64,000 nt of DNA from Gammaproteobacteria bacterium (GTDB lineage: Bacteria > Pseudomonadota > Gammaproteobacteria > Pseudomonadales > Halieaceae), in the NCBI GenBank assembly GCA_030426545.1, contig JAUHYL010000001.1, positions 1 through 64,000 of the forward strand, written 5' to 3'. The position numbers and the translations under genes are program-made. The stretch's first letter is position 1. Each line of letters starts with the position of its first letter. The notes below the pieces were generated by a model, which saw only the letters and a program-made list of their open reading frames with translations, was not told the origin of the DNA and made no database searches. Shown here piece after piece: positions 44,101 through 51,943 of the stretch.

Positions 44101-44130
44101 ACCAACAACGAACAACAACGAACAAAAACG
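44101..44130. repeat. Three 10-bp tandem units, consensus AACAACAACG
   Basis: Three consecutive 10-base units, accaacaacg, aacaacaacg, aacaaaaacg, follow the KstD-like stop codon and precede the aldehyde dehydrogenase start at 44166. They are rich in A and C and unlike the surrounding GC-rich sequence. They could be an unstructured leader or a repeat-slippage site. Confidence 0.6.
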
Positions 44131-44165
44131 ATCGCGGCAAACCCCACGGTCTACAAAAGGACAAC

Positions 44166-45644
44166 ATGATGAAATCTCTACCGGAAGCCCTGCTCCTGAT
44201 CCACGGCGAACTATGCCGTGCCCAGGGCGGCAAGACCTACGACAACCTCTGCCCGTGGACGGCGGAAGTCGCCTGCCAGGCGGCGGACGCCTCAGCGGCG
44301 GATGTCGACGCGGCGATCGCCGCAGCGCGCCGTGCCTTCGACGAAACCGACTGGTCGCGCGACCACGAGCGCCGCCACGAACTCGTTAAAAACTACATGG
44401 GCATTCTGCGCGCCAACAAGGACAGGCTGTCGGACATCGCGCGGATCGAATCCGGCGCCGCGCTGGGCGCCACCGGCCGCGCCGTGGTCGAGTGGGCACT
44501 GGACGGCGGCGACGACCTCGTCGAGTGCAGCAAATCGATCACGTGGGAGGAAGACCGCGGTCGCCGGTCGGAGCACGACGCGGTGAGCGACCGACTAGTG
44601 CTGCGCGAACCGCTTGGCGTGGTCGGTGCGATAACGCCGTGGAACGTACCGTTGTACGTCAACGTCGGCAAGGTCATCGCCGCGTTACTGGCCGGGTGCA
44701 CGGTCGTGCTGAAGTCCGCGCCGGACACACCGAACATGGGCGCCATCATGGGCGAGCTTGCCGTCGAGGCAGGCCTGCCGCCAGGGGTATTCAACGTCAT
44801 CTCCTCCGAGGAACCCGCTATGGCGGGGGAGTTGCTGGTGGCGGACCCGCGCGTGGATGTCATCTCGTTCACCGGCTCCACCGGGGTCGGCAAGCGCATC
44901 ATGGAGGCCGGGGCGGCCACACTGAAGCGTGTATTCCTCGAACTGGGTGGCAAGTCTGCCAAGATCATCCTCGATGACACGCCCGATTTCGCCATACAGT
45001 GCATGATGTCCATGGCGGTGTTTCACGCCGGCCAGGGCTGCGCCATGCCCACACGCCTGCTGGTGCCCAAAAGCCGCTACCAGGAGGCGGTCGAGGCGCT
45101 GGAGATGTCCTACAACAGCTTCGGCCGGAGCTGGGGCAAGTTCGACGACCCCGACAACGTCATGGGTCCGGTGATTTCGAAGAAACAACAGGAGCGCGTA
45201 CTCGGCTACATAAAGCTGGGCCAGGAGGAAGGCGCGCGGCTGCTCGCCGGCGGTGGCCCCGCGCCGGATCGCGGCGACGGCTTCTTCGTGCAGCCCACCT
45301 GCTTCGTGGATGTCACGAACGACATGCGCATTGCACAGGAAGAGATCTTCGGACCCGTGCTGGTAGTCATTCCCTTCGAGGACGATGACGATGCAATCCG
45401 CATCGCCAACGAGAGCAGCTACGGCCTCGGCGGCGCCGTGCTTTCCGGCGACAGCGAGCGCGCCATGTACGTCACCCGACGCGTCCGGGCTGGCACGATC
45501 AGTGTCAACGGCGGCCTCTCCATCACCGGCGACCTGCCGTTCGGCGGCGTCAAGGGCAGCGGCGTGGGCCGCGAGTGGGGTCGCGAAGGTATCGAGGAGT
45601 TTCTGGATACCAAGGCCATCGCCGTGGGGGTTCCGCAAGCGTAA
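44166..45644 (+). CDS. Aldehyde dehydrogenase, NAD(P)-dependent
   Basis: A 492-residue ALDH. The general base Glu is in FLELGGKSAK (about residues 258-267) and the catalytic Cys in AGQGCAMPTR (about 289-298). ITPWNVPLY (about 154-162) is the usual active-site Asn region, and EEIFGPVL (about 391-398) is conserved. It oxidises an aldehyde to an acid, probably the product of an alcohol dehydrogenase in the island. Two adjacent ATG codons at 44166 and 44169 follow AAAGGA. A GC-poor tandem repeat lies in its leader. Confidence 0.93.
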   Translation: MMKSLPEALLLIHGELCRAQGGKTYDNLCPWTAEVACQAADASAADVDAAIAAARRAFDETDWSRDHERRHELVKNYMGILRANKDRLSDIARIESGAALGATGRAVVEWALDGGDDLVECSKSITWEEDRGRRSEHDAVSDRLVLREPLGVVGAITPWNVPLYVNVGKVIAALLAGCTVVLKSAPDTPNMGAIMGELAVEAGLPPGVFNVISSEEPAMAGELLVADPRVDVISFTGSTGVGKRIMEAGAATLKRVFLELGGKSAKIILDDTPDFAIQCMMSMAVFHAGQGCAMPTRLLVPKSRYQEAVEALEMSYNSFGRSWGKFDDPDNVMGPVISKKQQERVLGYIKLGQEEGARLLAGGGPAPDRGDGFFVQPTCFVDVTNDMRIAQEEIFGPVLVVIPFEDDDDAIRIANESSYGLGGAVLSGDSERAMYVTRRVRAGTISVNGGLSITGDLPFGGVKGSGVGREWGREGIEEFLDTKAIAVGVPQA

Positions 45645-45765
45645 CCGGTCCTATCGGGAGCAAACGAGCGATTGCGAACTATACTCTTGAGGATGCAATG
45701 TCGCGCAGCGCGAGCGAGTGCAACACGCCGAAGCCGCGCGTAATACACCCGGGTAATTGCCCATA

Positions 45766-46242
45766 ATGAAACGCATCCCCCTCATTGGCGACGCTTTCCT
45801 GCAACTGGAGAGCCGCAACCAGCCACTGCATATCGGCGTACTCATGATACTGGGCTCGATGTCGACCTCACGCGCGGAGTCGAGGAAGATGCCGCCGCTG
45901 TGGGAAACGAAACGACTGCGCAAGCAGAAGAAGGCCACGCCGGTTGTACCCGCACCGGCATTGGCCGGCAGGATCAGGATGCGATCCGTAACCATGGTCG
46001 GCGGCATCATCGCGTGTCGCACAAACACGCCCAGTTCGCAGCACCTGCTCGGCTACCTCGATGATGCGCTGGATGAACTGGACAGCGCCGTGAAACGTCA
46101 CTCACGAGCCAGGATAAAGCGAAAGCAAGCGAAGAAAAAAGCGTCACCAATAAAAAGTGTGCAAAAAAAACAGCGCGCGGAAAGTCGGCCGATTAGCGCA
46201 GGCATGAAACATATATGCCCTGGGAGGGAAGGTGCCAGATAA
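45766..46242 (+). pseudogene. Decayed wax ester synthase/diacylglycerol acyltransferase-like gene
   Basis: An open frame of 159 codons whose first ~27 residues, MKRIPLIGDAFLQLESRNQ then PLHIGVLMIL, match the start of WS/DGAT acyltransferases (about 450-500 residues). Near residue 90 LLGYLDDALDELDSAV resembles their C-terminus, followed by a Lys/Arg-rich tail like that on several family members. The stretch between has no family likeness and no HHxxxDG active-site motif. It therefore seems to be a remnant with the centre lost or scrambled. It overlaps the next SDR's start by 11 bases. Alternatively it is a short unknown gene, but both ends matching argue for decay. Confidence 0.55.
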
Positions 46243-47095
46243 CAAACCGGTTGCCGTGGTAACAGGCGCTAGTCGCGGCGCGGGACGCGGTATTGCAATC
46301 GCACTCGGCAGCCATGGTTGCATCGTGTACGTCACCGGCCGCTCGGAAAAACCGGGCGATGCACCGCTACCCGGCACCATCTACGAGACCGCCGAGGCGG
46401 TTACGACCGCGGGTGGTATAGGTGTCGCAGTGCGAGTAGACCACGGCATCGACGGAGACGTTGAGGCGCTGTTCGAACTAGTCAAGCGCGAGCACGGCAA
46501 GCTCGACATCCTCGTCAACAACGCCTGTGCGCTGCACGACGAGCTTACCGCGCCGGGCAATTTCTGGGAAAAGCCGCCGGAAATCGTCGATATGCTGGAC
46601 GTGGGGCTGCGCAGCAGCTACATCGCCAGCTACCATGCCGCCCCACTCATGGTAGGGCAACGCTACGCGCTGATGGTGTTCACGTCAGCCTCCGGCTCGG
46701 TGCACTACGTGTATGGTCCGGTTTACGGCGCACACAAAGCAGGTATGGACAAGTTTGCCGCCGACATGGCCGTGGAACTGCGCGACTATAACGTCGCCGC
46801 GCTTTCCCTGTGGATGGGCGCGCTGAAGACTGAGCGCCTGCAGTTGGTCATCGACTCCAATCCCGAGAAATACGGGCATATTGCCGATCGAACCGAAACA
46901 CCCGAGTTCAGCGGGCATGTGATCTGGGCGCTGTACAGGGACCCAGAGCTACTGGAATTGAGTGGGCAGACCGTCATCGGCGCAGAGATGGCGCTGAAGT
47001 ACGGCATACAGGACGCGGGTGGCCGTCAGCCGCTCTCCTGTCGCGACAGTCACCAGGTGGCGCCGCGAGTGCAATACCCCTTCATCATTCGCTGA
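46232..47095 (+). CDS. SDR oxidoreductase, DHRS1-like
   Basis: A 287-residue SDR closely following the DHRS1 pattern: TGASRGAGRGIAIAL (about residues 11-25), LVNNACAL (about 92-99), FWEKPPEI, a DVGLRSSY segment, VYGAHKAGMDKFAAD (about 167-181, holding Tyr and Lys) and a YGIQDAGGRQPL end. DHRS1 relatives reduce a range of ketones, including steroids. The start is a GTG at 46232 after GGGAGGGAAG. Convergent with the SnoaL-like gene ending at 47117. Confidence 0.85.
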   Translation: MPDNKPVAVVTGASRGAGRGIAIALGSHGCIVYVTGRSEKPGDAPLPGTIYETAEAVTTAGGIGVAVRVDHGIDGDVEALFELVKREHGKLDILVNNACALHDELTAPGNFWEKPPEIVDMLDVGLRSSYIASYHAAPLMVGQRYALMVFTSASGSVHYVYGPVYGAHKAGMDKFAADMAVELRDYNVAALSLWMGALKTERLQLVIDSNPEKYGHIADRTETPEFSGHVIWALYRDPELLELSGQTVIGAEMALKYGIQDAGGRQPLSCRDSHQVAPRVQYPFIIR

Positions 47096-47116
47096 GGTTA
47101 GACCCGTCGTAAAAAA

Positions 47117-47677
47117 CTACCAGCGCTGCGGCGAGCTCCGGGGCTCGGGCGGCCGCTGGTAAGAGATGTCAGTGCCGTCGCGCACCCCTTTCGCGTAGCC
47201 CTGGTCTCGAAATACCGAAGAGGACAGAATGGACGCATCGCCGGACAGCAGCACGTCCACGGTCGTGCGCCTGACCAGTATTTTCCAGACACCGTCACGG
47301 CGCTCAAGCTGATCGAGGTAGCGCCCGCTGATAATGCGCGCGCTCTGTTCATCGTTATTCAGCAACATGACCAGGACGTAACTTTCGCAATGCGCGGTAT
47401 CACCGTCGATCTCGCAGGTGTGTGTGGTGATGTTATGGGTGTGCAGCTTTGAGCCCGCGGCATGCACCTTGTTGGCCCACTCCGCATACTCAGGCCCGGG
47501 ATTGAGGGCACTCCCGTGCTCATCCACTCCGTCCGGGTGATAGCAGGCCGTCAACAGGTTGACATCGAACCGGTCGTGCCCCCGCGCGTGCCGATTGACG
47601 CAATCCAGTATTGCGGTACGGTCCATCAAATAGTGAACATCTCGTTGCAGTCGCTGTAGGTCAATCGCTTCTGTCAT
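47117..47677 (-). CDS. SnoaL-like / NTF2-fold protein
   Basis: A 186-residue NTF2-fold protein. The N-terminal MDRTAILDCVNRHARGHDRFD (helix and Asp, about residues 17-37) and the YHPDGVDEHG turn match the SnoaL_4 type; HTCEIDGDTAHCESYV and the RRDGVWKILVRRT strand pair complete the fold. It may be a dehydratase or isomerase of a hydroxylated intermediate. It is the last gene of the long minus-strand operon, 50 bases after the KstD-like gene. The paralogue at 6015-6536 is of similar size but its N-terminus differs. Confidence 0.76.
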   Translation of the reverse strand: MTEAIDLQRLQRDVHYLMDRTAILDCVNRHARGHDRFDVNLLTACYHPDGVDEHGSALNPGPEYAEWANKVHAAGSKLHTHNITTHTCEIDGDTAHCESYVLVMLLNNDEQSARIISGRYLDQLERRDGVWKILVRRTTVDVLLSGDASILSSSVFRDQGYAKGVRDGTDISYQRPPEPRSSPQRW

Positions 47678-47727
47678 CGTAGGCCTCGCTCTTGGTTGTA
47701 TTGTCGGTCGTAGTTGCCAGCGAATTT

Positions 47728-49410
47728 TTAAAGCGCGTCCGCCGCGTGCAGGGCCGCGATATAGCCAAAAGTGAAGCCCGGCCCGATACTACACCCTGCA
47801 CCCGGGTAGCAACGCCCCATCACGGAACCAGTGGCAACGCCGGTGGCATAGAGACCATCGATCACCGAGCCATCCTCGCGCACCACGCGGGCGTGCTCGT
47901 CGGTCAATACCCCGCCAAAGGTGCCAACATCGCCAGGTACTACCTCGATGGCATAATAAGGCGCCTTCTCTATCGCACCCAGCGTGCGCGACGGTTCGTG
48001 TAGTGGGTCGCCCAGCCAGTTGTCGTAGGCCCGCTCACCGCGTTGGAAATCGTCATCCCTGCCCCTTGCTACGAAGCCGTTGAAGCGCTCGATCGTGGCC
48101 CGCAGCACCTGCGGGTCCACTGCGATAAGCGCAGCCAGTCCCTCAATGCTGTTCGCCTTCTTCAGGTAACCCTCGTCGTACCAGTTCTGCGGTTTTGGCG
48201 TGCCGGGCATGGTGCCCGCCAACATGTACTTGCCCATGTACTGCTCGTCAAATACAGCCCAGCTGGGAATGGCTGGCACCTCCGCGTGACGCGCCTGCAT
48301 GCCCTGGCAATACGCGACATAGGAGCCGCCCTCGTTCATGTAACGCACGCCCGTGCCGTCCACTAAAATGGCGTGGGGCGACGCCGTCATACCCTGCACG
48401 CCCGGTATGAGTTTGCCTGGCTCCAATCCGGGCGGCAGCGTTGCCTGGTAACCCACGAACTCCCCCAACTGCGCCGGTGCCGCGCCCTGGCGCAGCATTT
48501 CCTCGATCATCTCCCCGGTATCGCTTTCCGGTGCGTTGCTCCAGGCAGTGGAGGCCAGAGGCTGGTAACGTTCTCGCATCGCTTCGTTGCGCGCAAAGCC
48601 GCCGCTGTTCATCAATACGCCGAGCCCCGCGCCCACACGCAAGGCCTCGCCGTCTCGCATCGCCTCAACGCCGGTGACGCGACCGTCGTCGATGAGCAGC
48701 CCTGCAACCGCAGTCTCCGTGCGAAATTCCACCCCTGCATCCAGGCAGGCCTTGACCATGCGCCCCTGTAGCGCGGCACCACCCACCACGTACTCTTTTC
48801 CCGTAAGCCGCGCCAGCACGCCTCGCCCCAGCAGGCGCAACAGCATCCAGCGCGCCTTCCAGGAGCGCCGCATCAGCGGCAGTAGTTTCATCTCCTCCAG
48901 TGCGGCGGGCAGGTTGCCCGGCAATGCCAGGAAACTGGGGCGCAGCCGCCCCTTCCATTCGCCCAGCGCGTTGATGTTAAACGGTTTAGCCACCACGGTG
49001 CGCCCCGGCACCGAGCCGCCGGGCAGTTCGTCATGGTAGTCGGGCCAGTATTTCGGCCTATCCAACTCAATGCCCTGCGCGAGGAGAAACTCCAGCATCT
49101 TCGGCCCTTCGGTAAGGAACGCGTGACGTCGCTCCGGGGTTGCCGCGGGCGCATCGGCCTGGTCGCCAGTGAGGGTGTCAAGGTAGGTGCGCGCCTGTTC
49201 GTAACTGTCCTGGACACCGTCGCGCGCCATGAACAGGTTATTGGGTATCCACATGACGCCGCCGGAGCGCGCGGTCGTGCCGCCCACCAGGTCCGTCTTC
49301 TCGAGAATCACGACACTGCGACCCTTGCTGCGCAGGTAAAGTGCCGCGACCATCGAACCGGCCCCACTGCCGACGATGATAAAGTCATACTGTTCGTCAT
49401 AATTAGTCAT
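47728..49410 (-). CDS. KstD-like FAD-dependent 3-ketosteroid dehydrogenase candidate
   Basis: A 560-residue flavoprotein, co-directional in the long operon three bases after the metallo-hydrolase gene. The FAD motif is IVGSGAGSMVAALYL at about residues 11-25, and GGTTARSGGVMWIPNN (about 43-58) is typical. Near the C-terminus GRCYPGAGCSIGPGFTFGY keeps the KstD Tyr. This paralogue is therefore the better candidate for true delta-1-dehydrogenation of a ring ketone. Its relation to the gene at 42433 suggests an internal duplication with divergence. Confidence 0.88.
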   Translation of the reverse strand: MTNYDEQYDFIIVGSGAGSMVAALYLRSKGRSVVILEKTDLVGGTTARSGGVMWIPNNLFMARDGVQDSYEQARTYLDTLTGDQADAPAATPERRHAFLTEGPKMLEFLLAQGIELDRPKYWPDYHDELPGGSVPGRTVVAKPFNINALGEWKGRLRPSFLALPGNLPAALEEMKLLPLMRRSWKARWMLLRLLGRGVLARLTGKEYVVGGAALQGRMVKACLDAGVEFRTETAVAGLLIDDGRVTGVEAMRDGEALRVGAGLGVLMNSGGFARNEAMRERYQPLASTAWSNAPESDTGEMIEEMLRQGAAPAQLGEFVGYQATLPPGLEPGKLIPGVQGMTASPHAILVDGTGVRYMNEGGSYVAYCQGMQARHAEVPAIPSWAVFDEQYMGKYMLAGTMPGTPKPQNWYDEGYLKKANSIEGLAALIAVDPQVLRATIERFNGFVARGRDDDFQRGERAYDNWLGDPLHEPSRTLGAIEKAPYYAIEVVPGDVGTFGGVLTDEHARVVREDGSVIDGLYATGVATGSVMGRCYPGAGCSIGPGFTFGYIAALHAADAL

Positions 49411-49413
49411 ATG

Positions 49414-50811
49414 TCACTCCAGCGCCGCACGCGCGGCATCCAATTCCGACTTCAGCCACATCACTTCACTGAAGTTCTCCTGCCCGGCCTGTTCCATAAG
49501 CGCCGCGTGCGCGGCAACTTTCACCGCCAGAGCGCTTTGGTTGTTCGGCTGCGCGTGCAGCACGGGCTCGAGAAGGTGCAGCGCCTCCAGGGGCCTGCCC
49601 GCCTCGACGTGCTGGCTGGCGCGTTTGGCGAGTGCGTCCGCGCCCGCCAGTTCGACGATGTCTTTGGCGACGGACGATGCAGGCACGCCGTACAGCGAGG
49701 TCGTGGTATCGTAGTGAAACCAACCTGCATATTCCTCCCAGATCGCGCGCACGCACCAGGACAGCTTGCCGTGCGCTTGTCCCACCCTAGTTTCGTCAGG
49801 TAGAGTTACATCACGCATCAGCTCGTGCACCGTCTTGCCCGCGTTCATACCGGCGACGGTGTAGTCGTGGACAAAAACCACGGCAGCGCGCAACTTCTGT
49901 AGCGCCGCGTCGATTGTGGAGGCGCCTTCAATCACCTCGTGTCCCGTTACGATCACCGCGGGGGCCTGCGACCGTATGAAATCCAGCGACTCGATGAAGC
50001 GCTGCGCAGACCGGATCTTGTCGCCGCGGATGGTGTACAGGTTGGGCATATTGCCGAAGATGGGACCGAACAGGTTGCCCGTGATGACGGTCTTGTCCTG
50101 CGGCAACCAGACCACAACGCCGTCTTCGCTCTCGCCGCCTGGCGCCGCGTAGAGCTCGAAGTCGCGGCCGCCAACGCTGAACCGGTAATCGTCACGGAAG
50201 GTGATGTCGGGTGTTATCTCGCGCAGCTTGGCCTGTACACCGGAGCGTTCACCCAGAACGGAGCCCCACAGTTTATTACTGCGCCGTCCGTAGAAGTCCG
50301 CGAGCACCTGCCAGTATTGACGACAGGACGCATAGTTTTCATGCGTAACAATCTTCGTATCGGGATCGACCAGCTCATACGCCCCGCCAAAGTGATCGCC
50401 GTGGCACTGGGTGACAACAAGGTAATCGATGGGCGCATCGCTGCGGGCACGAAAGCGCTCCCGGTGTGCGCCGCCATTGCCCGGCATACCGCTGTTGATC
50501 ACAACGCTGCCGGCATCGGTCTGCACCAGTATGCTGTCGCTGATATCTTTTGAAACCCACAGGTAATCGTGCACCCTGACCAGTGCCTCGTCGCGGCTAC
50601 CGATACCCGTGATCGTACCCAGGCTGGTCATACTCGCGGCCTGATCGTCGTCATCTTGCATGGCGTTCTCCTGGTTTGCCGCCCGGCTCGTTGTGGCCGG
50701 TGCCGGTAACGCACCGACAGTAATTAAGGTAAGCATAGCGCCCGCCAGGACCGAAACTAAACTAGTGCGGTCCGCTGAACGGGAAAATGCATTTGTTTTA
50801 TAACCGTGCAT
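49414..50811 (-). CDS. Alkylsulfatase-like metallo-beta-lactamase-fold hydrolase
   Basis: A 465-residue metallo-beta-lactamase-fold protein of the alkylsulfatase (SdsA1/BDS1) type. The metal motif reads VVTQCHGDHFGG (about residue 132-143), with Gln where the first His of HxHxDH usually sits. Asn replaces Glu in TGNLFGPIFGNMPNLYTIRG. YAGWFHYDTT begins the dimerisation domain, but the C-terminal SCP2-like domain is absent. Start choice is difficult. From ATG 50811 the protein has a signal-peptide-like segment ending near TTSRA. An internal ATG at 50661 has a strong AGGAG site and gives a 415-residue cytoplasmic form. It may cleave sulfate esters or another ester. Confidence 0.78.
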   Translation of the reverse strand: MHGYKTNAFSRSADRTSLVSVLAGAMLTLITVGALPAPATTSRAANQENAMQDDDDQAASMTSLGTITGIGSRDEALVRVHDYLWVSKDISDSILVQTDAGSVVINSGMPGNGGAHRERFRARSDAPIDYLVVTQCHGDHFGGAYELVDPDTKIVTHENYASCRQYWQVLADFYGRRSNKLWGSVLGERSGVQAKLREITPDITFRDDYRFSVGGRDFELYAAPGGESEDGVVVWLPQDKTVITGNLFGPIFGNMPNLYTIRGDKIRSAQRFIESLDFIRSQAPAVIVTGHEVIEGASTIDAALQKLRAAVVFVHDYTVAGMNAGKTVHELMRDVTLPDETRVGQAHGKLSWCVRAIWEEYAGWFHYDTTTSLYGVPASSVAKDIVELAGADALAKRASQHVEAGRPLEALHLLEPVLHAQPNNQSALAVKVAAHAALMEQAGQENFSEVMWLKSELDAARAALE

Positions 50812-50889
50812 CAATACCGTCACGTATTCGGCCTCAATGCATCAGCGCCAAGAAGGATCGTCATTCTCGCGCGTTTACTAACAGGTTGT

Positions 50890-51912
50890 TCAGGCATGGT
50901 TTTTCGCCTCTTGACCTGCGTACCAGGCAACGGCATCGCGTATCGTCTCCGCAATAGGCCGCGGATGCCAGTCCAGATCACGGCGCGCCTTGCTCGAGTC
51001 CATCTCGCGAAAAGCGTTGGCCATGAACACCGCGTCGGCGCGCGCCATGAAGTCGCGTTTGCCGCGCAGGCGCATCCAGCGTTCTCCCAGCCACGCCATA
51101 GCATAGGCCACCGGCATGGGGATGACGCGTGGGGGTGGCTTACCCCCCTCGGCCGCAGCCAGGGCACAGAATTCGCGGTTACTGATAAATTCGTTGGCGA
51201 TGATATAGCGCTCCCCCGAGCGGCCCCGGACTTCCGCCGCCAGCGCGGCCTCCGCCACGTCACGGATATCGACCGTGGGTGCGCCGGCATCCATGGTAAA
51301 CCCTGCGCGACCGCGGGAAACATCGCGCAACATAGCGCCGTGGGGCGTGGGCGCATAATCCTCGGGGCCGTAAGTGTTAGCCACACACAACGCCACGCCT
51401 GGCAGACCGCGTTTGGCGCAATAATCGAAGAAACGATTTTCCGCTGCCAGGCGCGCGCGGATATACTCCGGCGCGCGGTCGAACCAGTTGAAGGGAATGT
51501 CTTCGGTAACAGGACCATCGGGGTTCAGGCCGAGCGTGCCCATCGTGCTCGTGAAAATAAAGCGTTCCACATCCAGCTCCAGCGCGGCGTCCATGGTATT
51601 GACCAGGCCGTCGACATTGTTGCGGTACAGCGGCGCGGAGTCAGTCAGCCAGAACCGTGCGTCGACAACGCAGTGAAAGACACTGCCGCAACCCTGCATG
51701 GCCGCGCGCAGTGACTCCGGGTCCAGTACATCGCCGTAGTGGATATCGACCGGAAGCCCCGACATGGCATCCTGCTTACTGCTCCTGCGCAGCATGACGC
51801 GCACCTTGCGACCACGCTGCGCAAGCAACCGGGCGGTGTGGCTGCCAACGAAGCCGCTGGCGCCGGTGACCAGTACCGGTTTGTCGAGAATGTCTTGCCG
51901 TTGATCCGTCAC
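50890..51912 (-). CDS. NAD-dependent epimerase/dehydratase (extended SDR), 3-beta-HSD-like
   Basis: A 340-residue extended SDR. VTGASGFVGSHTARLLA (about residues 13-29) is the GxxGxxG cofactor motif. Ser is near FTSTMGT (about 123-129), and the active-site Tyr/Lys analogue is in RAPEYIRARLAAE rather than canonical YxxxK, with Arg replacing Lys. The 3-beta-hydroxysteroid dehydrogenase/cinnamyl-type group is closest by pattern. The start is a GTG at 51912 with GAGG upstream, 31 bases after the AMP-ligase stop. An upstream ATG would overlap that gene. It probably acts on a hydroxyl/keto group of the operon substrate. Confidence 0.82.
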   Translation of the reverse strand: MTDQRQDILDKPVLVTGASGFVGSHTARLLAQRGRKVRVMLRRSSKQDAMSGLPVDIHYGDVLDPESLRAAMQGCGSVFHCVVDARFWLTDSAPLYRNNVDGLVNTMDAALELDVERFIFTSTMGTLGLNPDGPVTEDIPFNWFDRAPEYIRARLAAENRFFDYCAKRGLPGVALCVANTYGPEDYAPTPHGAMLRDVSRGRAGFTMDAGAPTVDIRDVAEAALAAEVRGRSGERYIIANEFISNREFCALAAAEGGKPPPRVIPMPVAYAMAWLGERWMRLRGKRDFMARADAVFMANAFREMDSSKARRDLDWHPRPIAETIRDAVAWYAGQEAKNHA

Positions 51913-51943
51913 TGACACCTCATCGGTTAATACGCCGTCCGTT

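Noticed and set aside
44685-45638. Long minus-strand open frame of 317 codons
   Set aside because: It lies wholly opposite the aldehyde dehydrogenase gene, whose catalytic motifs are intact; no motif on the minus strand.
51614-51624. Near match CGACATTGTTG to the operator
   Set aside because: It falls inside the epimerase coding sequence and has one mismatch, so it was treated as a chance match.
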